Shown one piece after another: positions 1-7,164 of a stretch of DNA of 64,000 nucleotides; positions within the stretch are counted from its first letter, which is position 1, and the number at the start of each line of letters is the position of its first letter. This DNA comes from Bradyrhizobium sp. AUGA SZCCT0176. GTDB taxonomy: Bacteria > Pseudomonadota > Alphaproteobacteria > Rhizobiales > Xanthobacteraceae. Below the pieces are notes generated by a model that had not been told where the DNA came from, did not search any database, and worked only from the letters and a program-made list of their open reading frames with translations. A program made the position numbers and the translations under genes. Where the stretch lies: assembly GCF_018130145.1 (NCBI RefSeq), contig NZ_JAFCMB010000011.1, positions 62,001-126,000 on the forward strand, in the 5' to 3' direction.

Positions 1-643
1 GATATTTCAGGAACCGCGCCTGATAGATCGCCATCAGCGGCCCAAGCCCCATCGACACCGTTGGGAACTGCCAGAAGTCCGGCATCAGCCAGGGGTGCGG
101 ATAGCTCGACAATCCGCCGCCCGCGGTCTCCTGCCGGAAGCCGAGCAATTGCTCCTCGCTCAAGCGGCCTTCGAGAAAGGCGCGCGCATAGATGCCCGGC
201 GAACAATGCCCCTGGACGAAAATGAGGTCGCCGCCATGCTTCTCGGTCGGCGCGTGCCAGAAATGGCCGAAGCCGATGTCGTAGAGTGTTGCCGCCGACT
301 GGAAGCTCGCGATGTGGCCGCCAAGCTCCGAGCTCTCCTTGTTGGCGCGCAGCACGATGGCCAGCGCATTCCACCGGATGATCGAGCGAAGCTTGTGTTC
401 GATCGCGCGATCGCCCGGCAGCGCCGGCTGCTGGTCCACCGGAATCGTGTTGCAATAGGGCGTGGTCAACGTCTGTTGAATGCCGAGGCCGCCGCTGCGC
501 GCAGCGTCGATCACCGCATTGACGACAAACTCGGCCCGTTCGTTGCCGCGATGGCCCCGGACTGCCGACAAGGCATCCAGCCACTCCCGGGTTTCCAGCG
601 GATCCAGATCATGCGCGTCCGCGACCTTCATTACCTTCTCCAT
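1..643 (-). CDS. aceE: Pyruvate dehydrogenase E1 component, homodimeric type (N-terminal part, runs off the window)
   Basis: The frame has no stop inside the window, so only about the first 214 residues are present. AceE is the thiamine-diphosphate-dependent E1 subunit that decarboxylates pyruvate and acetylates the lipoyl domain of E2. The translation follows the E. coli AceE N-terminus closely by memory: 'DPLETREWLDAL', 'NTIPVDQQP', 'IRWNALAIVLRANK', 'LGGHIASFQSAATLYDIG', 'HGGDLIFVQGHCSPGIYAR', 'FLEGRLSEEQL', 'GLSSYPHPWLMPDFWQFP', 'VSMGLGPLMAIYQ'. The ATG at 643 was chosen because it gives the usual short leader; an in-frame ATG at 631 is an alternative. It is transcribed away from lipA, whose product supplies the cofactor of this complex. 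Identity is near certain; the exact start is not. Confidence 0.93.
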   Translation of the reverse strand, partial: MEKVMKVADAHDLDPLETREWLDALSAVRGHRGNERAEFVVNAVIDAARSGGLGIQQTLTTPYCNTIPVDQQPALPGDRAIEHKLRSIIRWNALAIVLRANKESSELGGHIASFQSAATLYDIGFGHFWHAPTEKHGGDLIFVQGHCSPGIYARAFLEGRLSEEQLLGFRQETAGGGLSSYPHPWLMPDFWQFPTVSMGLGPLMAIYQARFLKY

Positions 644-1190
644 TGCAGGCCAAGCCGAAAACAAGCGTCAACGTTCATTGCGCTCCGCGTACTGCGGAAA
701 CGCGCAATGCCGCACAGGCGATATCGCCTGGCGCTCTAGGTGATGAGTTGAATACTGGCTGGCATCTGAACGTCCCCTCGCTTTGTCTGTTCTTGAGCTG
801 CCGCTTCTTTTGCGGATGCTTCTTTTGCCGATTACCTAAGCAGCATTCGTGCCAGACCACGAAAAGCGCGGCCCATCGCGCGCATGCCGTTCATTTTGCT
901 TGAGATTGCGATGCAAGCCGTCGCGCCCTCGGGGGCGATCGGCTCGAATCTGTCTGAAGCTCCGGAAAACCACCCGGACGGATCACCCGAAATGTCGGAC
1001 CGGAACGGCGACGGGTTCCAAATGCACGGCTCGAAGTCGGAAACCGGCCTGCGCGATCGAGGCAGCAGCGCCCGCGCAGCGCAGCGACCGGTCGCGAGGG
1101 GTCGCTGGTGGGAGGACGAAGAATCGAATTGACGAACTTCGTTTGGATAGCCGAATGTCCGCGAGCTGCCGCACTCACGAGGCTGACCAA
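644..1190. promoter_or_regulatory. Divergent intergenic region between aceE and lipA
   Basis: About 550 bp without a credible gene. It must hold the leftward aceE promoter and the rightward lipA promoter. Open frames here have alanine/arginine-rich composition and no recognisable protein. The lipA frame stays open upstream to 849, but LipA similarity begins only at the ATG at 1191. No clear promoter boxes were identified by eye. Confidence 0.5.
803..832. repeat. 15-bp tandem direct repeat, two units
   Basis: Two adjacent 15-bp units, GCTTCTTTTGCGGAT (803-817) and GCTTCTTTTGCCGAT (818-832), differ at one base. They lie in the aceE-lipA intergenic region, about 160 bp upstream of the aceE start. 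They could be direct binding sites for a regulator or a simple slippage product. Confidence 0.6.
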
Positions 1191-2165
1191 ATGACCGTCA
1201 TACTCGATCTCCTCAACAGCGATCCGCGAGCCGGGATGCGGCCGGACAAGCCGCGTCACCCCGAAAAAGCCAAACGACCCGACACGCCCTTGCAGAGCAA
1301 GCCTGCGTGGATCCGCGTCAAGGCTCCCGGCTCGGCCGAATGGGCCGAGACGAAGCGCATCGTGCGCGAGAACAAGCTCGTGACCGTCTGCGAGGAAGCC
1401 AGTTGTCCGAACATTGGCGAGTGCTGGGCGAAGAAACACGCGACCTTCATGATCATGGGCGACACGTGCACGCGCGCCTGCGCTTTCTGCAACGTGCGCA
1501 CTGGCCTGCCGGGTGCCCTCGATACGGATGAACCGGTCAAGGTCGCCGAAGCGGTAGCCAAGCTGGGACTGGAACATGTGGTCGTCACCTCGGTCGATCG
1601 TGACGACCTTGCCGATGGAGGTGCGGCGCATTTCGCCGCGACGATTGCGGCCATCCGCGCGGCAAGCCCAGGTACGACGGTCGAAATCCTGACCCCGGAT
1701 TTCTTGCGTAAGCGCGGCGCACTCGAAACGGTGGTTGCAGCGAAACCCGACGTGTTCAACCATAATCTGGAGACCGTGCCGTCGAAATATCTGACGGTGC
1801 GGCCGGGCGCGCGCTATTTCCATTCGGTCCGGCTGCTGCAGCGCGTGAAGGAACTCGACGCACAGATCTTCACCAAGTCCGGAATCATGGTCGGCCTCGG
1901 CGAAGACCGGAGCGAGGTGCTGCAATTGATGGACGATCTGCGCTCCGCCGACGTCGATTTCCTGACCATCGGCCAGTATCTCCAGCCCACGCGCAAGCAC
2001 CATGCGGTCGCACGCTTCGTTCCCCCTGACGAGTTCGAGGCCTATGAAAAGATCGCCTACGCCAAGGGCTTTCTGCTGGTGTCGGCCACGCCGCTGACAC
2101 GCTCCTCACACCACGCGGGCGATGACTTCCGCAAGCTGCGCGAGCGCCGACGCGGTTTTCCCTGA
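1191..2165 (+). CDS. lipA: Lipoyl synthase
   Basis: A 324-residue radical-SAM enzyme that inserts two sulfurs into octanoyl chains on lipoyl domains. The auxiliary 4Fe-4S motif CEEASCPNIGEC (CX4CX5C) is followed by the radical-SAM motif CTRACAFC (CX3CX2C). The body carries 'TSVDRDDLADGGA', 'EILTPDF' and 'NHNLETVPS', and the C-terminal RSSHHAGDDF holds the serine ligand of the auxiliary cluster. The ATG at 1191 was chosen because it gives a normal-length N-terminus and follows a GAGG ribosome site at about 8 bp; the frame upstream has no family similarity. Its position opposite aceE suggests a copy dedicated to, or co-inherited with, this pyruvate dehydrogenase. A second housekeeping lipA elsewhere is likely but not visible. 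Confidence 0.96.
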   Translation: MTVILDLLNSDPRAGMRPDKPRHPEKAKRPDTPLQSKPAWIRVKAPGSAEWAETKRIVRENKLVTVCEEASCPNIGECWAKKHATFMIMGDTCTRACAFCNVRTGLPGALDTDEPVKVAEAVAKLGLEHVVVTSVDRDDLADGGAAHFAATIAAIRAASPGTTVEILTPDFLRKRGALETVVAAKPDVFNHNLETVPSKYLTVRPGARYFHSVRLLQRVKELDAQIFTKSGIMVGLGEDRSEVLQLMDDLRSADVDFLTIGQYLQPTRKHHAVARFVPPDEFEAYEKIAYAKGFLLVSATPLTRSSHHAGDDFRKLRERRRGFP

Positions 2166-2344
2166 GGAGCGTTGCAAAGCGAGTACCATCGAAACCGCGA
2201 CCGGCTCTTGATCCATGGAATCGCCCCTGATTTTCTTCAATTCTCGCTTGGGTTGACTGACGCGCGACCTATCCGGGACTTCGACAACACGCTCGCTAGT
2301 TCTGAAGCTTTCTAAAGTGGAAAGAATAACCGGACCTGTCGAGA

Positions 2345-2683
2345 TTGCCGCCGGGCCAGACGAGGCCTTTGGCGGAATCAATTGAGATCATGCGCGAAGT
2401 CATTGCCGAGTTCGGAAAGCCGGTGATGCTGTACTCGATCGGAAAAGATTCAAGCGTCATGCTGCATCTGGCGATCAAGGCGTTCCATCTGGCCAAGCTT
2501 CCCTTCCCGCTCTTGCACGTTGATACAACCTTAAAATTTCGCGAGATGATTACGTTTCGCAACGAAACCATTCGCCGAATCGGAATCGATCTGCTCGTTC
2601 ACGTCAATCAGGATGGCTCGGCGCGCGGAATTGGACCGATTGCTTCCGGCTCCTCCGTGCATACCCAGTCGCGGCGGCCGTGA
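2345..2683 (+). pseudogene. cysD: Truncated sulfate adenylyltransferase subunit 2 (5' fragment)
   Basis: Only the first third of CysD is present. It matches the family with 'LAESIEIMREVIAEFGKP', the PP-loop 'MLYSIGKDSSVMLHLA', 'PFPLLHVDTT', 'KFREMI' and 'VNQDG...RGIGPIASGSSVHTQ', then ends in unrelated residues and a stop. Full-length CysD is about 300 residues, so the rest of the ATP-sulfurylase domain is missing. No normal ATG start is obvious; the frame opens at TTG 2345. The similarity stops at about 2666, where a second broken gene begins, so this is one side of a deletion or recombination junction and should be non-functional. Confidence 0.85.
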
Positions 2684-2922
2684 GCTTCATGGAGCACGAA
2701 CCGATCATCACCGATCTGCAGAATACGTGGCTTGAGGGATATCAGAACGTGGCACCGGTGTCGAAAGAGGATGAGGCGATGCTTACCTTTGTGATGCTGA
2801 GGCGTATGCTGCTGACGGCCTGGATCGCATCGCACCCGGAAACCGAGCCGGCACGTCTGCTGGGAAACGGCTATGCGGAGGGCACAGTGGCGATGGGGCG
2901 GCGGTTTCTCCAGACTCTTTGA
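2668..2922 (+). pseudogene. Phosphotransferase (APH-like kinase family) C-terminal fragment
   Basis: From about 2668 the adjacent frame reads 'VAAAVSFMEHEPIITD', then 'LRRMLLTAWIASHPETEPA' and 'GYAEGTVAMGRRFLQTL' before a natural stop. This resembles the extreme C-terminus of aminoglycoside-phosphotransferase/homoserine-kinase-like enzymes, where a WIASH motif precedes the final helix. The catalytic HGD and DxD parts are absent. It abuts the cysD fragment in a different frame, so the two are remnants of separate genes fused by deletion. Family assignment is from memory of the motif and is moderately sure; that it is a fragment is clear from its size. Confidence 0.6.
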
Positions 2923-3239
2923 CTGCAGACCGACTCGATCACGAAAATCCTCTTCGACAATTCTGGGTCGGCAGACCATCGCCGAAAAGAAGGTGCGTTA
3001 GCGAAGCTTTGCCCGGAGCCGCCGACATGACTGGTGCTCGGTGATCGCAAACGATCGGCAATCCGACTGTAACGCGCCCCGCATCAGTTGATGCCTGGGC
3101 TGCGTGGTCCTTGCCCGGAATGAATCGCGCCGCTCTGGCCTTGCGCGCAGCTGCATCTCGTGTTTGCTCGCCAGGTCGTCTGGCTTCGTCTTCACTCGGT
3201 GCCGATTGGTCTCTCTCGTTCAAGCGCGAGAGCTACGAA
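2923..3239. other. Gene-free interval
   Basis: About 315 bp between the phosphotransferase remnant and the end of the leftward ABC ATPase gene. I see no convincing gene, repeat or RNA. It should contain the 3' end and terminator of the leftward operon, but no strong hairpin with a T-run was found by eye. Confidence 0.45.
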
Positions 3240-4019
3240 CTAATGAAGGATCTGCTCGAGGAATGTCCTCGCCCGCTCGGACGCCGGATGATTGAAGAAG
3301 TTTTCCGGAGCCGCTTGCTCGACGATCTTTCCCTCATTCATGAATACGATCCGGTCCGCGACCTCGCGGGCGAAGCCCATCTCGTGGGTGACGCAGAGCA
3401 TGGTCATGCCCTCTTCCGCCAGCTTCTTCATCGTTTCCAGTACTTCCTTGACCATTTCCGGATCAAGCGCCGACGTCGGCTCGTCGAACAGCATGATCTT
3501 CGGCCGCATGCAGAGCGCGCGCGCGATGGCGACGCGCTGCTGCTGTCCGCCCGACAACTGCCCCGGAAACTTTTCGGCTTGCTCGGGGATCCGAACCTTG
3601 GTCAGGAAGTGCATGGCGATGTCCTTCGCCTCTTGCTTCGTCATGCCGTTCACCGTCATCGGCGCCAGGATGCAGTTTTCCAGGGTCGTCATGTGCGGGA
3701 ACAGGTTGAAGCTCTGGAACACCATTCCGGTGTCCCTCCGGATGGCGTCGATGTTCTTGCGCTGATCATCCAGCTCGGTGCCGTTGACGTAGATCAGCCC
3801 CTGGTCGTGCTTTTCGATATGATTGATGCACCGGATCAGGGTCGATTTCCCCGAACCGGACGGGCCGCAGATCACGATCTTCTCGCCACTGGCCACCTTG
3901 AGATCGATCTCGTTCAAGGCTGTAAATTCGCCGTAGTACTTGTAGACCGCCTCCATCCGAACCGCGGCCACCTCGCCTTTGCGGGGCTGCCCCTGTACAT
4001 CGTCAATATCGGTTGCCAT
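3240..4019 (-). CDS. Polar-amino-acid-type ABC transporter ATP-binding protein
   Basis: A 259-residue GlnQ/HisP-type ATPase that would power uptake through the permease encoded just upstream. Visible motifs are Walker A GPSGSGKST, Q-loop region 'MVFQSFNLFPHMT', signature LSGGQQQR, Walker B 'IMLFDEPTSALDP' and the H-loop 'VTHEMGF'. The 'NLFPHMTTLENC' stretch is typical of the amino-acid (PAAT) branch. It is the last gene of a leftward operon after two lyase genes, a small ORF and the permease. The matching periplasmic binding protein is probably the one at 11937 in the divergent operon. The substrate cannot be read from the ATPase. Confidence 0.94.
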   Translation of the reverse strand: MATDIDDVQGQPRKGEVAAVRMEAVYKYYGEFTALNEIDLKVASGEKIVICGPSGSGKSTLIRCINHIEKHDQGLIYVNGTELDDQRKNIDAIRRDTGMVFQSFNLFPHMTTLENCILAPMTVNGMTKQEAKDIAMHFLTKVRIPEQAEKFPGQLSGGQQQRVAIARALCMRPKIMLFDEPTSALDPEMVKEVLETMKKLAEEGMTMLCVTHEMGFAREVADRIVFMNEGKIVEQAAPENFFNHPASERARTFLEQILH

Positions 4020-4109
4020 CGATGCGTTTCCTTAAGTGGCGCGCGAAGCGGAGCTGCTCCTCGCGACCGGAGCTTCGTTCCTCGCAACAACAACCTCCCC
4101 TCGACACAA

Positions 4110-4841
4110 TCATGCTCTGGCCTCGAGGCCGGCTTGCGTCGGCGGCGCTGTTGCGTTGGATCTTCGCGATCTTGTCGCGCTCGAACGGCCAAAGTGCTTT
4201 TCAAGGCGGCGCTGAGCCACATCCCAGACCGAGGTGAGGATCAGGTAATAGGCCGTGGCGGCCGCATAGACTTCGAGAATCTGAAAATGCTCCTGCATCA
4301 GCATGTCGCTTCGGCGCATGATTTCCTCGACCGAGATGACAGAGGCGAGCGACGTCGCCTTCAGGAGCGAATTGATGGAGTTGCCGAGCGGCGGGATCAT
4401 CAGTCGAAACGCTTGCGGAAGCGTAATGCGCCGGAACGTTACCCATCTCGACAGACTTAGAGCCCAGGCGGCCTCCCGTTGCCCGGCCGACACCGCCATG
4501 AAACCGCTGCGAACGATTTCAGCAAGATATGCGGCTTCATTGAGGATCAATCCGACCAGGGCGCAGGTGATCACGTCGAATTTGATACCCAGTTGCGGCA
4601 AGCCGCTGTAGATCACCACGAGCTGGATCAGGAGCGGCGTGCCGCGAAAGAACCAGATGTAGAATCGGGCGAAGCCGCTGAGCACAGGGTTGGATGACAT
4701 GCGCATCAGCGCTATGCCCATCCCCAGAATGAGCCCGCCAACGACTCCGGCAACCGTCAAGCCGATGGTGACGAGCACGCCCTTCATCAGAAAGAAATTG
4801 AAAAAGTAGTCGACGCTGGCCGCCAGATTGAAATGGGTCAT
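4110..4841 (-). CDS. Polar-amino-acid-type ABC transporter permease
   Basis: A 243-residue integral membrane protein of the HisM/GlnP family with about five membrane segments, beginning 'FFLMKGVLVTIGLTVAG'. It contains 'WFFRGTPLLIQL' and the cytoplasmic coupling EAA loop 'REAAWALSLS...ITLPQAFRLMIPPLGN', the contact with the ATPase. Only one permease gene is present, so it may work as a homodimer. The C-terminal tail (about 25 residues, arginine-, serine- and alanine-rich) is longer than usual. It starts 17 bp after the small gene at 4859 and precedes the ATPase gene by about 90 bp. Confidence 0.92.
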   Translation of the reverse strand: MTHFNLAASVDYFFNFFLMKGVLVTIGLTVAGVVGGLILGMGIALMRMSSNPVLSGFARFYIWFFRGTPLLIQLVVIYSGLPQLGIKFDVITCALVGLILNEAAYLAEIVRSGFMAVSAGQREAAWALSLSRWVTFRRITLPQAFRLMIPPLGNSINSLLKATSLASVISVEEIMRRSDMLMQEHFQILEVYAAATAYYLILTSVWDVAQRRLEKHFGRSSATRSRRSNATAPPTQAGLEARA

Positions 4842-4858
4842 CGGCTCGTCTCCATGTG

Positions 4859-5032
4859 TCAGGCCGGACCGGGGCCGACGATTGCAAGCGCCTGATCGAT
4901 CGGCTGGCTGAGCCAGTTCATCTGCCAGCTGCCGGCTTCGAAGGCGGATGGCTTTCCGATCAGATACCGTTCGGCAGCAAATTTTGTGCCGCCGTCGGGA
5001 GCAACGATATCGATGAAGGCTTCGTCGGACAT
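4859..5032 (-). CDS. Small protein of unknown function, 57 residues, within the transporter operon
   Basis: A short ATG-to-TGA frame with a good ribosome site (GAGGA, about 7 bp before the ATG). It begins 10 bp after the stop of the lyase gene and ends 17 bp before the permease start. The protein starts MSDEAFIDIVAPDGG and contains 'KPSAFEAGSWQMNWLSQPI'; it is acidic, has no signal peptide and no membrane segment. The tight operon spacing, good start and non-random composition argue that it is translated. I do not recognise a family. It could be a transporter-associated regulator, a small subunit of one of the neighbouring enzymes, or a domain remnant. Confidence 0.7.
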   Translation of the reverse strand: MSDEAFIDIVAPDGGTKFAAERYLIGKPSAFEAGSWQMNWLSQPIDQALAIVGPGPA

Positions 5033-5042
5033 GATGGCATCC

Positions 5043-5996
5043 TCAAGTCGGGCGAATGTCGCCGGCGCGGCGCGCGGCGCCGAGCGTCGTTGCGATGTCG
5101 TCGTAAAGTCCGGGCAGAACCGGCAACAGCGGTGGCCGCGGATCTGCGTTGCGGATCAGGCCGAGTTCTTTAAGGCCCACTTTCATGCGCGTATGCATGT
5201 CAACGATCGGTGCTGGACCGTAAATCGCCTTGACGATCGGATAGAGGCGCTCGTTCACGGCGCGCATCGCCTTGAGGTCGTCGGCGACCGACGCCTGCCA
5301 GAGTTCGATAAACAGATGCGGCGCCAGGCTGACGAGCCCGGACAGGATGCCGTCGCCACCGACAGCGAGCTGCGGCAGGAACCAGTTGTAATTCGAAGGC
5401 AAGACCGCGACCTCCGGATCGGCTTTTTTCACGGCCCGCCGGTTCTCGTCATAGGCGAGCATCGTATCGCTGCCTTCCTTGACGGCGATCACGCGGTCGA
5501 TGGCCGCCATTTCGGCGAGCGTCTGCGGCGAATAACCAAAACCGGACGCCACCGGATACTGGAAGATAGACACCGGGATTGCGATTGCCTCGCTGACCGA
5601 CCGCACGAAGCTAACCGGCGCGCGCGACGTGGCGGATGCACCGCCGCCGAGCGCGGCAGGCGGGAACAAGACCGCGCAATCCGCACCGGCGGCCTCGGCG
5701 AGCCGAGCCTGGCTGATGACGTCGGCGGTCGAGTGCGCAATGATGCCGGCAAGCAGCGGCTTCTCGCCGATATGGGTTCGGGTTCGCGCGATCACCGCCT
5801 GGCGCTCTTCGTCCGACAGCGAGGCGCCCTCGCCCGCATGCCCGTTGACAAAGACGGCCGCGATGCCATCCGGGCAGGCGCAATAATCGAGCAGCCGGGC
5901 GTAGCCTTCCCAGTCGATCGTCAGGTCGTCGTTGAATGGCAGCACGGTGGCGACCGTGACGCCGCGCAGATCGGGTTTCTTCATCCGATCACTCAT
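5043..5996 (-). CDS. Dihydrodipicolinate synthase/N-acetylneuraminate lyase family protein (second of two)
   Basis: A 317-residue class I aldolase/dehydratase of the DapA/NanA (beta/alpha)8-barrel superfamily. Family landmarks are 'GVTVATVLPFNDDLTIDW', the substrate-carboxylate loop GHAGEGASL in place of the usual G-S/T-T-G-E, the catalytic tyrosine in 'SIFQYPVASGFGY', and the Schiff-base lysine in 'VIAVKEGSDT'. The altered GHAGE loop argues against true DapA and for a catabolic hydratase-lyase. It follows the first DHDPS-family gene by about 70 bp and shares its operon with an ABC transporter. The reaction (aldol cleavage or dehydration of a 2-keto acid intermediate) is inferred; the substrate is unknown. 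Confidence 0.88.
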   Translation of the reverse strand: MSDRMKKPDLRGVTVATVLPFNDDLTIDWEGYARLLDYCACPDGIAAVFVNGHAGEGASLSDEERQAVIARTRTHIGEKPLLAGIIAHSTADVISQARLAEAAGADCAVLFPPAALGGGASATSRAPVSFVRSVSEAIAIPVSIFQYPVASGFGYSPQTLAEMAAIDRVIAVKEGSDTMLAYDENRRAVKKADPEVAVLPSNYNWFLPQLAVGGDGILSGLVSLAPHLFIELWQASVADDLKAMRAVNERLYPIVKAIYGPAPIVDMHTRMKVGLKELGLIRNADPRPPLLPVLPGLYDDIATTLGAARRAGDIRPT

Positions 5997-6064
5997 GATC
6001 GCTCGCGCCGTGGAACCGCGCTGTGCCTGTGACGAGCTACTGCGATCATATGCGCGCCCTTTCC

Positions 6065-6982
6065 TCAGCCGGCGACCTGCCTTGATGAAACCATTGCCCC
6101 TGGCCAGACTAGGCCGAAGTTCGCTACCAACGCCCGCGCGGCCGCGTCCTGCGGGGCCGGCAATGGCAGACGCGGCGGACGGGGCACGCCGACAGAAAAG
6201 CCCATATGGCCGAGCAGCGCTTTGGTGCCGGCGACATAAGCCTGGCCGCCGACGAATTCGATCACCGGCAAATAATCGAGATAGAGCTTGCGCGCCGCAT
6301 TGATCTCGCCTTCATCGGCGACGAGGCTGAAGATGCGCGCCATCGCCTGGGGCGCCACGTTGGAGGCAACCGCTACCCAGCCCTGCGCGCCCTCCACGAA
6401 AGATTCGAAGCCGAGGATGCCGCCGAATACGGTCATCCGGTCACCACACAGCCGGATGATGTCGCGCACGCGCGTCACCTCGAGCGTCGACTCCTTGATG
6501 TAAAGACAGTTGTCGATCTCAGCGAGCCGCGCCACCAGTGCCGGCTTGAGATCGACATTGGCAGTCGCGGGATTATTGTAGACCATGATGGGCAACGAGA
6601 TCGCATCGGCCACGGTCTTGTAGTGATGGACGAGCTCGTCGTCGGTCGGCGTCGAATAGAACGGTGGAATGATCATCACGCCATCGGCGCCCAATTTTTC
6701 GGCATGACGGCTGAGGCGCACCACCTCTCGCGTATCCTCCGCACCGGTCCCGATCAGCACCGGCACACGACCCGCCGCCTGGGCAATGACCGTCTCGGCC
6801 ACCAGAATTTTCTCGTCGTCATCGAGCGACAGGAATTCGCCAGTCGAGCCGAGCGGAATCAGCCCGTGGATCCCCTGCTCGATCTGCCAATCGACAAAGT
6901 CCCGCAACGCCTCGGCATCGACATCGCCGCCCGGCGTGAACGGCGTGATCATGACGGTGTAGGTGCCGCGAAATGTCTTCAT
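6065..6982 (-). CDS. Dihydrodipicolinate synthase/N-acetylneuraminate lyase family protein (first of two)
   Basis: A 305-residue member of the same barrel family with more canonical motifs: 'TYTVMITPFTPGGDVD', GSTGEF, 'GADGVMIIPPFY', the tyrosine in 'IMVYNNPATA', and the Schiff-base lysine in 'LYIKESTLE'. I place the start at the ATG 6982, 10-12 bp after GGAAG; a TTG 21 bp further upstream is possible. It is the first gene of the leftward operon, directly behind the LacI-type operator region, so it should be the most tightly controlled member. Two different lyases of one family in one operon suggest either two sequential cleavage steps or two related substrates. Confidence 0.9.
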   Translation of the reverse strand: MKTFRGTYTVMITPFTPGGDVDAEALRDFVDWQIEQGIHGLIPLGSTGEFLSLDDDEKILVAETVIAQAAGRVPVLIGTGAEDTREVVRLSRHAEKLGADGVMIIPPFYSTPTDDELVHHYKTVADAISLPIMVYNNPATANVDLKPALVARLAEIDNCLYIKESTLEVTRVRDIIRLCGDRMTVFGGILGFESFVEGAQGWVAVASNVAPQAMARIFSLVADEGEINAARKLYLDYLPVIEFVGGQAYVAGTKALLGHMGFSVGVPRPPRLPLPAPQDAAARALVANFGLVWPGAMVSSRQVAG

Positions 6983-7046
6983 CGAGGACTTCCAGTTGCT
7001 CAACGTGAACCCGAGCAGCGGCCCCTATCGCGGGCCACCGCATTGC

Positions 7047-7060
7047 TGCAAACGATTGCA
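7047..7060. promoter_or_regulatory. LacI-family operator, leftward promoter
   Basis: TGCAAACGATTGCA matches every fixed position of the general LacI/PurR-family consensus TGNAANCGNTTNCA. It sits 65 bp in front of the leftward lyase gene and is mirrored by a second site at 7134-7147. The sequence next to it (CAGTATTGGC, 7059-7068) is repeated in inverted orientation beside the other site, so each operator directly follows a CCAATACTG element when read in its own direction of transcription. Confidence 0.82.
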
Positions 7061-7102
7061 GTATTGGCGTTGATTTGGGCAAGACCCATCTCAAATTTAG
7101 GC

Positions 7103-7114
7103 TTGCACGTGCAA
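7103..7114. promoter_or_regulatory. Perfect 12-bp palindrome at the centre of the divergent promoter
   Basis: TTGCACGTGCAA is a perfect palindrome lying between the two LacI-type operators. It lacks the central A/T-CG-A/T spacing of those sites, so it may bind another regulator, serve as a third weaker operator, or hold overlapping -35 elements. Confidence 0.5.
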
Positions 7115-7133
7115 ATTTCTGCCAATACTGTTT

Positions 7134-7147
7134 TGCAATCGTTTCCA
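7134..7147. promoter_or_regulatory. LacI-family operator, rightward promoter
   Basis: TGCAATCGTTTCCA also matches TGNAANCGNTTNCA. It ends 17 bp before the ATG of the LacI-family gene, so binding would repress the regulator and everything downstream of it. The inverted copy of the flanking element (GCCAATACTG, 7121-7130) lies just upstream, which I read as a -10-like core shared by both promoters. Confidence 0.82.
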
Positions 7148-7164
7148 TTCTAACGGCAGGATTG

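Noticed and set aside
849..1190. Longer lipA start at 849
   Set aside because: The extra 114 residues are Arg/Ser-rich and unlike any LipA N-terminus; the ATG at 1191 has a ribosome site and gives a normal length.
3111..4460. 449-residue frame on the + strand across the ABC ATPase and permease
   Set aside because: It is antisense to two genes with full family motifs, and its translation has no recognisable domain.
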